DNA of 64,000 nt from an uncultured Aquimarina sp. (GCA_947498785.1 CANMLS010000023.1:1-64000), one strand, 5' to 3'; counted from the stretch's first letter, positions 35,627 through 45,758 are shown. Translations and numbers: made by a program. Notes: a model not told the origin generated them from the sequence alone.

Positions 35627-37320
35627 TATTTGGCATTTCTAAGTTCAACAGAATTAATAATTCGTTCGGCGACATCTTTAGCATAGCGATCTTCAATATC
35701 ATATACCAAAGTTACCTGTTGGAATCCTCCATTCTCTGCAAAATTCAACATCAGATAATCATTTTTTTGTTTCTTTTTGGTTACTGGATTTATAATTTCC
35801 AGGTTTCCAAATACTTTTACTCCTTTTGCCCCGCCTAAAGTTTCATATTCTTCATCTTTTACAGAAATATTCTTAGCTCCCATTGCTTCAAAACTACCAA
35901 CTACTCCTTCTACCACTTTATCTAGTTTTACTTCTGTAGGTTGATTATATTGAACTGTAGTTACCACGATATAAAAGTTTCCTACTAGGCTTCCGTATAT
36001 AAAAGTTTCATTTCCTTTGAGGGTTTGTTTTTGCTCTTCAGACATTTGATAAGCGTTACGAATAAGCACCTTTGGTGTTGTAACCATAACGGGTGGAGAA
36101 CCATATCCACTAGTAATCCATTCACTTTCTGCTAATTCTTTGGTAGGGTGACCAAATAGCGAATCTTTAACTACATCATATCCTTTAATTGCTATGAAAA
36201 TTAGCAGTGTTATTGCTATTAGGGCTACTCCTGCTAAACTCCCAAAGATAATTTTCTTCTTACGCTTTTTTTCTGCAACTGCCTTTCTATATTCTTCATC
36301 GGCCAATAGCTCTTCTTCTGTTGGTTCTGGTATTGCACTCTTTGTTTTATGAATTACCTGTTCGATAACATTACGATCTGCTTTTGCGGTAATCACATCT
36401 GGCTTGGATTTGGCAAATTTTGCCATATCAGCCGTTTTTAAAACACTTTTAAGCTCTTCAACTGTATTTTTATCCAAGTTAAGACTACCAGATCTAATCT
36501 CTTCGTCAAGTCTAGCTATTAATTCGTCGGTAGTACTTTCCATCGCATGGTCATACACTTCTTCATCTATATATTTACGAGCAGTATCACTTAATTGCGA
36601 ATAATATTCTTTATGCGAATCTTTTTCTAATAAATGAGATTCATCAATTTTCTGAAGTGCTAATATGGCTCTTTCATAAGCTGGCAATTCATCTTTTTTA
36701 CTTGCTATGCGTTTTTTTCTTCTAAACAGGAAAAAAACAATTATTCCTAATATAAGTAATGGAATGCCAATCCACGAAAGCCATTTCTTCCAATCAAAGA
36801 TGAATTTTGTTTCTACATCAACCAGAGGCTTAATTTCGTGCATTTTTTGCTTGGTTGTGTCTACCAAAATATCCCGAACTTCTACTTTAATAGAATCTGT
36901 AAAGAAAATCTGATCTCCTACCATTACTTTTTGTCTTGGAATGGTATAATGACCAGAATCAAATTGAGTTAATGCATATTCTTTAATTAGATTAAATCGT
37001 TTTCCGTTTCTAGAAGTATCTATTTTTTGAGATTCGATGACTTCGAGTGGTGTAAAGGTTTGCCCTTCTGGAAAAACAACAATTTGAGTCGAATCTGCTT
37101 CAACCTGCATTGTATATCTTATCTCATCTCCAATATCGATTGTTGTAGAATCGATTGTTGCAGAGACCTGTGCAACTCCTTTAAAACTTATAATCAGAAA
37201 GAAAAACACTATAAAAAACCTTCCTGCCTCATTTTTATTCGCACACAGCCATCCTTGTGCCGCCTTAAAAAGTGAAATAGAAAATATCATATATATACTT
37301 CGTAATTTATAATTTGTCAT
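35626..37320 (-). CDS. Bat-operon membrane protein of unknown function (BatD-like N-terminus)
   Basis: The 564-residue product (527 from an alternative start) lies between the DUF58 gene and batA. After a hydrophobic leader ending in SFKGVAQ there is a BatD-like beta domain (ATIDSTTIDIGDEIRYTMQV), a transmembrane helix (WIGIPLLILGIIVFFLFRRKK, about 185-205), a helical cytoplasmic region, a second helix (IIFGSLAGVALIAITLLIFIAIKG, about 355-378) and a C-terminal domain. The N-terminus is odd: the ATG at 37320 gives ~40 residues reading like AT-rich spacer (NYKLRSIYMIF, then KAAQGWLCANKNEAG), and the only other start is GTG at 37209, which leaves no basic residues before the hydrophobic core. 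Confidence 0.8.
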   Translation of the reverse strand: MTNYKLRSIYMIFSISLFKAAQGWLCANKNEAGRFFIVFFFLIISFKGVAQVSATIDSTTIDIGDEIRYTMQVEADSTQIVVFPEGQTFTPLEVIESQKIDTSRNGKRFNLIKEYALTQFDSGHYTIPRQKVMVGDQIFFTDSIKVEVRDILVDTTKQKMHEIKPLVDVETKFIFDWKKWLSWIGIPLLILGIIVFFLFRRKKRIASKKDELPAYERAILALQKIDESHLLEKDSHKEYYSQLSDTARKYIDEEVYDHAMESTTDELIARLDEEIRSGSLNLDKNTVEELKSVLKTADMAKFAKSKPDVITAKADRNVIEQVIHKTKSAIPEPTEEELLADEEYRKAVAEKKRKKKIIFGSLAGVALIAITLLIFIAIKGYDVVKDSLFGHPTKELAESEWITSGYGSPPVMVTTPKVLIRNAYQMSEEQKQTLKGNETFIYGSLVGNFYIVVTTVQYNQPTEVKLDKVVEGVVGSFEAMGAKNISVKDEEYETLGGAKGVKVFGNLEIINPVTKKKQKNDYLMLNFAENGGFQQVTLVYDIEDRYAKDVAERIINSVELRNAK

Positions 37321-37334
37321 TCTTAAAACCTTCC

Positions 37335-38201
37335 TTATCCTCTTCTTTTAAAATATCCTAATAGTTTCTTTACATAACTTTCATCGATTCTACTGCTCAA
37401 TGAACCAGCACCACTTCGAGTAAAGCTATCTGTAAAATAATCTACTCTCTCATGATAATATTTGCTATAATTTGTACGAGTCTTTTTTGAACTAGTATTC
37501 ACTAATAAAAGTTCACCTGTTTCTTCATCTTCCACCTGTACAATTCCAAGGTTTGGAATTTCTTCTTCCCGTCTGTCGTATACTCGTATTCCTGTGACAT
37601 CGTGTTTTCCTCCAACAATCTTTAATGTACGTTGATAATCTTCTGTCATAAAATCAGAAAGAATAAATACGATTGCTTTTTTCTTCATCACATTGGACAA
37701 AAACTTTAATGCATTGGTTATGTTTGTCTTTTTACTTTTGGGTTCGAATTCTAATAATTCTCTGATGATTCGCAATACATGAGACCTACCTTTTTTGGGA
37801 GGAATAAACAGTTCTATTTCATCTGTAAATAAAATCAGACCAATCTTATCATTATTCTGAGTTGCAGAAAAGGCTAAAGTCGCCGCAATCTCGGTAATAA
37901 CACCTTTCTTAAATTGTTCTTGAGTACCAAATAATTGGGATCCTGAGACATCTACCATTAACATCATTGTAAGCTCTCGCTCTTCCTCAAAAATCTTTAT
38001 ATAGGGCTCATTATACCTAGCGGTTACATTCCAATCAATATTACGAACATCATCTCCAAATTGATACTGGCGCACTTCACTAAAAGTCATACCTCGCCCT
38101 TTGAAAGTAGAATGATATTCTCCTCCAAAGATATGATCACTCAGACGACGTGTCTTGATCTCAATTTTTCGAACTTTTTTTAATAACTCCTTGGTATCCA
38201 T
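37335..38201 (-). CDS. DUF58 (VWA-like) protein of the Bat/MoxR operon
   Basis: This is a 288-residue cytoplasmic protein of the DUF58 family: RRLSDHIFGGEYHSTFKGRGMTFSEVRQYQFGDDVRNIDWNVTARYNEPYIKIFEEERE is the family hallmark, followed by a VWA-like segment with a DVSGS metal-site motif (MMLMVDVSGSQLFG) and FILSDFMTEDY. DUF58 proteins almost always pair with MoxR ATPases. It is 69 bp downstream of moxR; that gap is AT-rich spacer with short near-repeats (GATTTATGAT, TCTAAAATC). Confidence 0.92.
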   Translation of the reverse strand: MDTKELLKKVRKIEIKTRRLSDHIFGGEYHSTFKGRGMTFSEVRQYQFGDDVRNIDWNVTARYNEPYIKIFEEERELTMMLMVDVSGSQLFGTQEQFKKGVITEIAATLAFSATQNNDKIGLILFTDEIELFIPPKKGRSHVLRIIRELLEFEPKSKKTNITNALKFLSNVMKKKAIVFILSDFMTEDYQRTLKIVGGKHDVTGIRVYDRREEEIPNLGIVQVEDEETGELLLVNTSSKKTRTNYSKYYHERVDYFTDSFTRSGAGSLSSRIDESYVKKLLGYFKRRG

Positions 38202-38270
38202 TGTCTTGATTTACGATTTATGATAAAGTGATTTATGATTCTAAAATCATAATTCTAAAATCCAAAATCT

Positions 38271-39272
38271 CTATGGTACTTCAATTTCATTTACAATTTT
38301 ATTAATGATATCTTCAGAAGTTACATTTTCTGCTTCTGCTTCATAAGTAATACCAATACGGTGACGAAGTACATCATGAATGATTGCACGTACATCTTCT
38401 GGTATTACATATCCTCTACGCTTTATAAACGCATAACATTTTGCAGCAGTGGCCAAATTAATACTACCACGAGGAGAAGCTCCAAAATTAATTAATGGCT
38501 TTAGTTCTTCTAATCCATATTTTTCTGGATAACGAGTAGCAAAAATAATATCAAGGATATATTTTTCTATTTTTTCATCCATATATACTTCTCTTACTGC
38601 TTTTTGTGCATTAAGAATCTGTTCTATTGAAACTACAGGGTTTACCTGCTCAAAAGACCCTTTTAGGTTTGCACGAACAATGAGTTGTTCTTCGTCTAAT
38701 TTTGGATAATCTATTACTGTTTTTAACATAAAACGGTCAACCTGCGCTTCTGGTAAAGGGTATGTTCCTTCTTGCTCTACTGGATTCTGAGTTGCCATTA
38801 CCAAAAATGGCTTGTCTAACGTAAATGTCTCATCACCAATAGTTACTTGTTTTTCTTGCATTGCTTCTAACAAAGCACTCTGTACTTTTGCAGGAGCACG
38901 GTTAATCTCATCTGCCAATACGAAGTTTGCAAAAATAGGTCCTTTCTTGATCGAGAAATCATTCTCTTTCATATTAAAAATTAAAGTCCCTGTTACATCT
39001 GCCGGTAATAAGTCTGGTGTAAACTGGATACGGCTAAAGCTACCATGGACAGCTTTTGATAATGTGTTAATTGCTAATGTTTTTGCTAACCCAGGAACAC
39101 CTTCTAATAAGATATGTCCTTGACCTAATAATCCAATTAGTAATCGCTCGACCATGTGTTTTTGACCTACAATTACCTTGTTTATCTCTAAGGCTAATAA
39201 ATCTACAAAAGCAGATTCTTTTTCTATTTTTTGATTGATTGAAGCAATATCAATAGCACTATTCTCTTCCAT
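38271..39272 (-). CDS. moxR: MoxR-family AAA+ ATPase
   Basis: The 333-residue product has Walker A GVPGLAKT (about 57-64), Walker B in FVLADEINRAPAKVQSALLEAMQE (about 120-143), and sensor motifs in MATQNPVEQEGTYPLPEAQVDRF. MoxR ATPases act as chaperones that load metal or remodel VWA-protein complexes. It is the first gene of the minus-strand bat operon, so its promoter should lie in the 39273-39525 divergent region shared with the SDR gene; I could not fix boxes there with confidence. Confidence 0.95.
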   Translation of the reverse strand: MEENSAIDIASINQKIEKESAFVDLLALEINKVIVGQKHMVERLLIGLLGQGHILLEGVPGLAKTLAINTLSKAVHGSFSRIQFTPDLLPADVTGTLIFNMKENDFSIKKGPIFANFVLADEINRAPAKVQSALLEAMQEKQVTIGDETFTLDKPFLVMATQNPVEQEGTYPLPEAQVDRFMLKTVIDYPKLDEEQLIVRANLKGSFEQVNPVVSIEQILNAQKAVREVYMDEKIEKYILDIIFATRYPEKYGLEELKPLINFGASPRGSINLATAAKCYAFIKRRGYVIPEDVRAIIHDVLRHRIGITYEAEAENVTSEDIINKIVNEIEVP

Positions 39273-39525
39273 CTATTTTATTTTTTTAAAGGCGTGAATT
39301 TAATACTCATAATCCAACATTGCAAATTGTAGAAATAATTTTCGCGTTCCTGTTAATTCTTGGTTAAATGTAGTCTGAAAAACCGACAATAAACACAAAT
39401 TTTGCAGTATATTTAAACCTATTTTGCAAAAAATTGGACATAACAATTTTCATCACTTTCATGATGAGTTTACAAAAAGACGAAACACTCATGGTTGTGT
39501 TGCAAACTTTAAAAAAAATAAATAC

Positions 39526-40284
39526 ATGCCAGTGAAGACTGCGTTAATTACAGGAGCTACTAGTGGAATAGGAAAATCTACCGCTATAGAATTATCAAAA
39601 CATAACATCAATCTCATCCTTTGTGGTCGAAGACAGGATCGATTAGACGAATTACAAAATGAACTAAGTAAAACAGTTAATACACATACATTGTGTTTTG
39701 ATGTAAGAGATAAACAAAAAGTTTTTTCTGCAATAGAAAGTCTTCCATCTACATTTGACTCTATTGATATTCTTATTAATAATGCTGGAAATGCACATGG
39801 TCTTGATCCAATACAAACTGGAAAACTCGAGGATTGGGATGCTATGATGGATATAAACGTAAAAGGGTTATTATATGTTTCTAAGGCTATAATTCCAAAA
39901 ATGATCAATCAAAAATCTGGTCATATTATTAATATCGGGTCGACAGCAGGAAAAGAAGTATATCCAAATGGAAATGTTTATTGTGCCAGTAAACATGCGG
40001 TAGATGCAATAAATAAAGGTATGCGCATAGATCTCAATAAATATGGTATCAGGGTGGGTGCTGTTCATCCTGGATTAGTAGAAACAGAATTCAGTAATGT
40101 ACGTTTTAAAGGAGATGATAAAAAAGCCGATAACGTATATGAGGGTTTCGATCCATTAACCCCAGAGGATATTGCTGATATTATTGCTTTTGTAGTTACA
40201 CGACCATATCATGTTAATATTGCTGATCTTATTGTACTCCCAACAGCACAAGCAACCAGTACGATTGTAAATAAAACTTTATAA
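39526..40284 (+). CDS. Short-chain dehydrogenase/reductase (YdfG-like)
   Basis: From the ATG at 39526 the product has 252 residues, the normal length. The cofactor motif TGATSGIGKS is at the N-terminus, LCGRR follows (Arg-Arg suggests NADP preference), NNAGNAHG is intact, and the catalytic Ser-Tyr-Lys is seen in NIGSTAGKEVYPNGNVYCASK. VHPGLVETEFSNVRFKGD resembles the serine/3-hydroxy acid dehydrogenase YdfG group. The substrate is unknown. A longer in-frame start (39424) adds 34 residues unlike the family and was rejected. Confidence 0.9.
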   Translation: MPVKTALITGATSGIGKSTAIELSKHNINLILCGRRQDRLDELQNELSKTVNTHTLCFDVRDKQKVFSAIESLPSTFDSIDILINNAGNAHGLDPIQTGKLEDWDAMMDINVKGLLYVSKAIIPKMINQKSGHIINIGSTAGKEVYPNGNVYCASKHAVDAINKGMRIDLNKYGIRVGAVHPGLVETEFSNVRFKGDDKKADNVYEGFDPLTPEDIADIIAFVVTRPYHVNIADLIVLPTAQATSTIVNKTL

Positions 40285-40372
40285 TTTCTTTATTCTCATT
40301 GTATTGTTAGCCCGATAAAAATGGCTAAGTTTAGCATGAAAAAATAAATATTGTTTTTTTATGTAAAATAGA

Positions 40373-41509
40373 ATGATTAATAAACGCCTACTTATAAAAA
40401 ATCTTTTAGCACATAATGACGAGAATAGTTTTTATGATAAGAAACTTAAACTTAATATTGGCGAAAAGGAAGGAAAGGCTAAGTTCTTAAAACATATATG
40501 CGCACTTTCAAATTCTAATCCTAAAAACAACTCTTATATTGTTATAGGTGTTGAAGATGAAAATAATCAAATTATAGGAGTTGATTTCTTTGATGATAGT
40601 AAGATTCAAAACCTTGTCAATGCCTATCTGGCTAATCCTCCTATAGTAGCTTATGAAAACATTCCTTTTCCGCACTTACCCAGTGACAAAGTAGTGGGCC
40701 TTGTCTCTATAAGATCTCAAGAAAATAAAATGTGTTCCCTTCGTAAAAATATCTGGAAATATTATGGGGGATCAGTTTTTTTTAGAGATGGAAGTATTAG
40801 TATGCCTAAAGTTTTTGATCTTGAAATCAAAGATGTAAATTCTGAAATTGTGAACGCTATAGAAAGTCATGCTCAGAATAATATTGAACTTACTTTAGAC
40901 GGAGTATTTCATTTTATGAATTCTAGAACAGACTACAACCCCAACTACAAAGTGTTTAAAGAATATTTTGTTGTTTGCTGGGCAGGTAAAGAGAAGAGAC
41001 AAAATGGAGAAACATACTATTCGCGAGTTGATATTGAGTTAATCAATGAACATGTGAAATTATTCTATTCAGAGTTGGATGAAGTTAGTATATCCTTAAC
41101 CGATGATCGATTTAAAATTGTAGAATATGTGCAATTGGGGTTACAAGATACTTTTCGGTATTACCCTTTAGAAGAAGTTGTAATTACTTTTAATGACAAT
41201 GCTAGTTATGATATAGAAAGTAAGCTTCTTTTTGAACCTCCTAAGTTTGATAGAAAGATATTATTTCATTTATACAATACTAATAATACACTTATTGAAA
41301 AAATAAAGAATAAAATTCCCTTATCAAAAAACGAAGCAAAAGACATTGTAAACCTTCCTGCGACCTATTTGTTATGTTATTTTAATGATTTTAGCGAAGC
41401 AAAAGCAAAACTAGAAGAAGCAAAACCATATTTAAAATCTTATAATGATACAATATATTCGCTTTGTAAAGAGAGTATTAGAATATTAAGAAAAGTACGT
41501 TATAGTTAA
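40373..41509 (+). CDS. AlbA_2 (Schlafen-type) domain protein
   Basis: The 378-residue product has an N-terminal AlbA_2 putative nucleic-acid/ATP-binding domain: LKLNIGEKEGKAKFLKHICALSNSNPKNNSYIVIGVEDENNQIIGVDFFDD, in which the usual E-x-K and the GG/G-V-E-D turn are present. The remaining ~250 residues are unusual and are not a typical wHTH tail. Such proteins occur as transcription regulators and in defence-related loci. It lies 16 bp upstream of a metallophosphatase gene, so the two are probably co-transcribed. I cannot assign a function. Confidence 0.75.
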   Translation: MINKRLLIKNLLAHNDENSFYDKKLKLNIGEKEGKAKFLKHICALSNSNPKNNSYIVIGVEDENNQIIGVDFFDDSKIQNLVNAYLANPPIVAYENIPFPHLPSDKVVGLVSIRSQENKMCSLRKNIWKYYGGSVFFRDGSISMPKVFDLEIKDVNSEIVNAIESHAQNNIELTLDGVFHFMNSRTDYNPNYKVFKEYFVVCWAGKEKRQNGETYYSRVDIELINEHVKLFYSELDEVSISLTDDRFKIVEYVQLGLQDTFRYYPLEEVVITFNDNASYDIESKLLFEPPKFDRKILFHLYNTNNTLIEKIKNKIPLSKNEAKDIVNLPATYLLCYFNDFSEAKAKLEEAKPYLKSYNDTIYSLCKESIRILRKVRYS

Positions 41510-41525
41510 AAACAATAAACCAAAC

Positions 41526-42254
41526 ATGGGTAGAACCTTAGTAATTGGAGATATACACGGAGCATTAAAAGCATTAGAACAACTACTACACAAAGCAGAT
41601 GTAAATCAGGATGACACACTAGTTTTTCTAGGAGATTATGTAGATGGATGGAGTCAAAGCGCTCCACTAATTTCATTCTTGATTGAACTTGAAAAAACCC
41701 ATAATTGTATTTTTATACGTGGAAATCATGATGAGCTTTGTTATACATGGTTAACTCAAAAAACATATAACCCTGACTGGATTAAACATGGTGGTCAGGC
41801 GACAATGGATTCATACGCAAAATTATCTCAAGAAGAAATCAATATCCATCTTCTATTTTATAAAAACTTGATCAATTATCATATTGACGACCATAGTCGA
41901 CTATTTTTGCATGCTGGATTTACCAATCTTCACGGACCAGACAGAGAGTTTTTTAGCAAATTGTTTTATTGGGATAGAACTCTATGGGAAACAGCTTTGG
42001 CTTTAGACCCAAGTCTTAAAAAAACTGATCTACATTATCCTAAGAGATTACTTCTGTTTAATGAAGTTTATATTGGTCATACTCCTGTTACCAGGATTAA
42101 TAAAACTACACCTGTACAGGCAGCCTGTGTATGGAATATAGACACAGGGGCAGCATTCAAAGGCCCTCTAACTATAATGGATGTTAGCACTAAACAATTT
42201 TGGCAAAGTGATCCAGCATACCAATTATATCCCAATGAAAATGGTAGAAATTAG
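41526..42254 (+). CDS. Metallophosphatase (serine/threonine phosphatase / Ap4A hydrolase-like)
   Basis: The 242-residue calcineurin-like phosphoesterase has all core metal motifs: GDIHG (residues 8-12), GDYVDG (about 37-42), GNHDE (about 66-70), and His residues in LHAGF and IGHTP. It is similar to bacterial PrpA-type and symmetrical Ap4A hydrolase-like phosphatases. It hydrolyses phosphate monoesters or diadenosine polyphosphates in the cytoplasm; the true substrate is unknown. It is probably co-transcribed with the AlbA_2 gene (16-bp gap). Confidence 0.9.
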   Translation: MGRTLVIGDIHGALKALEQLLHKADVNQDDTLVFLGDYVDGWSQSAPLISFLIELEKTHNCIFIRGNHDELCYTWLTQKTYNPDWIKHGGQATMDSYAKLSQEEINIHLLFYKNLINYHIDDHSRLFLHAGFTNLHGPDREFFSKLFYWDRTLWETALALDPSLKKTDLHYPKRLLLFNEVYIGHTPVTRINKTTPVQAACVWNIDTGAAFKGPLTIMDVSTKQFWQSDPAYQLYPNENGRN

Positions 42255-42988
42255 AATTTTTAATAGAAAACCATAGAAACATAAAAGTTTTGAGTATTAG
42301 TTCTACACCCTATTCACAATTAAACAGAATAATACCCTAGTAATTTTTAGAAAACTAGTTTAGCACTTGTGGCGGTTGTACTTCTTGATAAATTATTACA
42401 GATATTGGTTTCTCAAATCCACTGAAACTGTAATCATTTGATTTATAACGATTTTTGTTTTGGGGCTAAGGTTAAAATTGTTAATCTATTCAGAATAATG
42501 ATTTGTGCAACAATTACTCCTGCTAGAAGCATTAATATTTAGGGTATTGTTTTTGATAAACGTTATTATAATAGAGTCTTTTTTATAGAACAAATAATAA
42601 AAGTTGATATCTTATGAAAACAATAATAAATTTTTTAGTGTATTTACTAATGGCGTTTTCTTTGATTTTTATAATTGCGGCAGAAAAAATAGATGTATTA
42701 CAAAAATCAAATTCCAAATCAAATTGACCAAGATAGAAGTGAAAAAAGATAATTTTGCAGGAAATTATAAAAAGTCAAGATGAGTTCAAAATAGAGAAAT
42801 ATAAAAAATACAAGTTTTAGAAAAAGGAATTTCAATATGAGGAAAAAATAGAAATGGTCTTTTTTTCTATATACCTTGATCAGAGTTGATAAAGGGTTGA
42901 AATTATTATTTTCTTTAAATAATTTTACGATTATTTAACAAAATTTGAAAGTAATACTGTTATTTTAGTGTTTCTAAATTTTGTATAG
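42255..42988. other. 734-bp AT-rich spacer with one possible small membrane peptide
   Basis: I see no known gene here. The only plausible coding piece is 42614-42727 (+), 37 codons, MKTIINFLVYLLMAFSLIFI followed by IAAEKIDVLQKSN, a signal- or membrane-like start with no following domain. The next in-frame piece after its stop (TKIEVKKDNFAGNYKKS) stays hydrophilic for 18 codons, which may indicate a truncated exported protein. Elsewhere all three frames are closed by frequent stops. Confidence 0.35.
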
Positions 42989-43312
42989 GTGACATTTAAA
43001 CTTCAAATAACTAAAGTTTTAATCATTTTTGGTTTTCTTTTAAGCATAGCTAATTACAGTGTGGGATTATTCAATTTCTACAATTGTGATGATAAGAACT
43101 CTATAGCTCTTGAAGAGAATGATAATTCAGAACAAAAAGAAAAGGAGAGTTCTGAGAAGGATGACCAAAAAGAAAAAAACAAAATATCCCAGTTTTATGA
43201 AGATAAAGAAGCTACTTTGGCAGATTTATTCATAAAACGCTATCCAGAATTTTATATTTTGAATTCGTTAGTATATCTAGAACATAAAACACCCCCTCCC
43301 AAGCATTCATAG
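42989..43312 (+). CDS. Small exported protein upstream of the SulP/carbonic anhydrase cluster
   Basis: The 107-residue product starts at GTG 42989; TAAATTTTG 8-15 bp upstream resembles a -7 box one base too long, so the mRNA may be nearly leaderless. A hydrophobic N-terminus (KVLIIFGFLLSIANYSVGLF) is followed by a highly charged Glu/Lys middle (about 40-65) and a short conserved-looking tail (LIKRYPEFYILNSLVYLEHKTPPPKHS). It is 142 bp upstream of the first SulP gene and could be a small partner of the transporters, but that is inference from position only. Confidence 0.55.
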   Translation: MTFKLQITKVLIIFGFLLSIANYSVGLFNFYNCDDKNSIALEENDNSEQKEKESSEKDDQKEKNKISQFYEDKEATLADLFIKRYPEFYILNSLVYLEHKTPPPKHS

Positions 43313-43454
43313 TAGTTTTCTATGGCTTTATATTTGAAACCGAACTTTTTTCGATTATATCGGTACAACTTTTTGGTTTTAAATAACTTCAAATCAATTT
43401 TATTAAAGTCTTTTTTTAATCATTTGTTTAAAAGAGCAATTAATTTATATAACT

Positions 43455-45041
43455 ATGAACATTTTTAAGAATTTAAAAAATGATCTACCAGCAAGTATTG
43501 TAGTATTTTTTGTGGCATTACCATTATGTTTGGGTATTGCACTAGCTAGTGGAGCTCCTCTTTTTTCTGGTTTGATTGCCGGAATTATTGGAGGAATTAT
43601 TGTGGGAGCCTTAAGTGGTTCTAAAATCGGTGTTAGTGGACCAGCTGCTGGATTGGCGGCAATTGTACTTGTATCTATAGACGAATTAGGTGGATATGAA
43701 AACTTTTTGGTTGCTGTAGTATTGGGTGGAATAATACAATTACTTTTTGGTGTGTTAAGAGCAGGAATTATTGGATATTATTTTCCTTCTTCGGTAATTA
43801 AAGGAATGCTTACGGGTATTGGTATTATTATAATTTTAAAGCAAATCCCTCATTTCTTTGGTTATGATTCTGACCCCGAAGGAGATTTTGCCTTTTTCCA
43901 GATAGATGGCGAGAACACGTTCTCAGAAATAATTAATTCTCTAAACTTTATTAGTCCGGGCGCTACATTAATTGCCGCTTTAGGTCTAGGAATACTCATA
44001 TTATGGGATAAAGTGTTAATTAAAAAGGCCAGGATTTTTCAATTGGTACAAGGGCCATTAGTTGCAGTAGCTGTAGGGATTATTTACTATGTTTTGACTA
44101 AAGACAGTTCAGGTCTTGGAATCTCCCCAAATCATTTGGTTAGTGTACCAATACCCGAAGATGTATCATCATTTTTGGGTCAGTTTAGCTTTCCTAACTT
44201 TGAGGTAATTTTCGAGGCAAATGTTTGGATTACTGCATTTACCATAGCTTTAGTAGCAAGTTTAGAAACACTACTATGTGTTGAGGCTACCGATAAGCTT
44301 GATCCCGATAAAAATGTGACACCAACAAATAAAGAATTACTGGCACAAGGAACTGGAAATATTATTTCTGGAATGATAGGAGGGTTACCTATTACCCAGG
44401 TGATTGTTCGTAGTTCTGCAAATATTCAATCAGGAGGAAAGTCCAAAATGTCAGCAATTATTCATGGGTTTTTATTACTGATTTCAGTAATTTTAATACC
44501 TAGGTTGCTTAATATGATCCCTCTTTCGGTTTTAGCTTCTGTATTGCTTGTTGTTGGATATAAGTTGGCAAAACCATCATTGTTTAAAAAGATGTTTGTA
44601 ATGGGTTGGAAACAGTTTTTACCTTTTACTGTAACTGTAGTAGGAATTGTATTTACCAATCTTTTGATGGGAATTGGACTTGGATTAATGGTTGGTATTG
44701 TTGTAATTCTAATAAAAAGTTATCAAAATTCACATTTTCTTCATATAGAAGATGTAAGTAATGGTAAACGTAGAGTGAATATGACTTTGGCTGAAGAAGT
44801 AACGTTTTTTAATAAAGGAGCAATTTTAAAAGAACTTGATAAACTACCCGAAGGTTCCTATTTAGCATTAGACGTAAGAAAAACCAGGTATCTTGATAAT
44901 GATATTATTGAAATTTTAGAAGATTTTTCTGAAAAAGCCAAAAACAGGAATATAGATATTAAACTAATATCTGAAAGAGGTGAAGTTGAAAATCCAGAAA
45001 GTTACATTCAGTTTTTCAAGTTAAGACCAAAAACATCATAA
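43455..45041 (+). CDS. SulP-family anion (bicarbonate/sulfate) transporter
   Basis: The 528-residue product has the SulP plan: 12-14 transmembrane segments beginning DLPASIVVFFVALPLCLGIALASGAPLFSGL, the family signature ISGMIGGLPITQVIVRSSANIQSGGKSKMSAI, and a short C-terminal STAS domain (about 425-528). The next gene, 27 bp downstream, encodes a beta-carbonic anhydrase, which makes a HCO3- substrate likely (inference). A second SulP gene follows the carbonic anhydrase. Confidence 0.9.
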   Translation: MNIFKNLKNDLPASIVVFFVALPLCLGIALASGAPLFSGLIAGIIGGIIVGALSGSKIGVSGPAAGLAAIVLVSIDELGGYENFLVAVVLGGIIQLLFGVLRAGIIGYYFPSSVIKGMLTGIGIIIILKQIPHFFGYDSDPEGDFAFFQIDGENTFSEIINSLNFISPGATLIAALGLGILILWDKVLIKKARIFQLVQGPLVAVAVGIIYYVLTKDSSGLGISPNHLVSVPIPEDVSSFLGQFSFPNFEVIFEANVWITAFTIALVASLETLLCVEATDKLDPDKNVTPTNKELLAQGTGNIISGMIGGLPITQVIVRSSANIQSGGKSKMSAIIHGFLLLISVILIPRLLNMIPLSVLASVLLVVGYKLAKPSLFKKMFVMGWKQFLPFTVTVVGIVFTNLLMGIGLGLMVGIVVILIKSYQNSHFLHIEDVSNGKRRVNMTLAEEVTFFNKGAILKELDKLPEGSYLALDVRKTRYLDNDIIEILEDFSEKAKNRNIDIKLISERGEVENPESYIQFFKLRPKTS

Positions 45042-45068
45042 AGTTAAAAAATAAAAATATTGAATACA

Positions 45069-45695
45069 ATGAAAGCATATACTAAAGAAACACAAGCACT
45101 AGTAACTCCAAAAGGAGCAATAGAGTTGCTTAAAGAGGGAAATATAAGGTTTCAGAAAAAAATGAAATCTGAACGGGATTTATTAGAACAAGTAGCAGAT
45201 ACCAAAAGTGGTCAGTTCCCATTTGCTACAATTTTAAGCTGTATTGATTCCAGAGTCTCTTCAGAATTAATTTTTGATCAAGGGATTGGAGATATTTTTA
45301 GTGCAAGAGTTGCCGGAAATTTTGTAAATGAGGATATTTTGGGGAGTATGGAATTTGCCTGTAAATTAGCCGGAACCAAATTAGTGTTGGTTTTGGGTCA
45401 TACCGCATGTGGAGCTGTAAAAGGAGCATGTGATGATGCTAAACTAGGAAATTTAACGGCACTATTGAGTAAAATTAAACCAGCAGTTAAAGCAGTTGTA
45501 GAACCAGAAGATACTTCATTAAGAACATCTAAGAACATTGATTTTGTAAATGAAGTAGCAGTAAAAAATGTTCATATGACTATCGATAATATCAGAAAAG
45601 AAAGCGAAGTGCTTCGAGAAATGGAAGATAATGGAGAAATATTAATTGTAGGCGGAATGTATAATATAAGCGACGGAAAAGTTACCTTTTTCTAA
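45069..45695 (+). CDS. can: Beta-class carbonic anhydrase
   Basis: From the ATG at 45069 the product has 208 residues and interconverts CO2 and HCO3-. The zinc ligands are Cys58 (LSCIDSR), His111 and Cys114 (GHTACGAVKGA), and the Asp60-Arg62 dyad is intact. It is squeezed between two SulP transporter genes, with 27 bp to the upstream one and a strong terminator downstream. The in-frame TTG at 45060 adds only three residues. Confidence 0.94.
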   Translation: MKAYTKETQALVTPKGAIELLKEGNIRFQKKMKSERDLLEQVADTKSGQFPFATILSCIDSRVSSELIFDQGIGDIFSARVAGNFVNEDILGSMEFACKLAGTKLVLVLGHTACGAVKGACDDAKLGNLTALLSKIKPAVKAVVEPEDTSLRTSKNIDFVNEVAVKNVHMTIDNIRKESEVLREMEDNGEILIVGGMYNISDGKVTFF

Positions 45696-45720
45696 AAACA
45701 ATAAATCTTAAATTTTTACT

Positions 45721-45758
45721 AAAAAGAGTCAATGCTTATTAGGCATTGACTCTTTTTT
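45721..45758 (+). terminator. Strong terminator after the carbonic anhydrase gene
   Basis: Stem AGAGTCAATGC / GCATTGACTCT with loop TTATTAG, flanked by A5 and T6, so it could act in both directions. It separates the first SulP-anhydrase unit from the second SulP gene. Confidence 0.92.
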
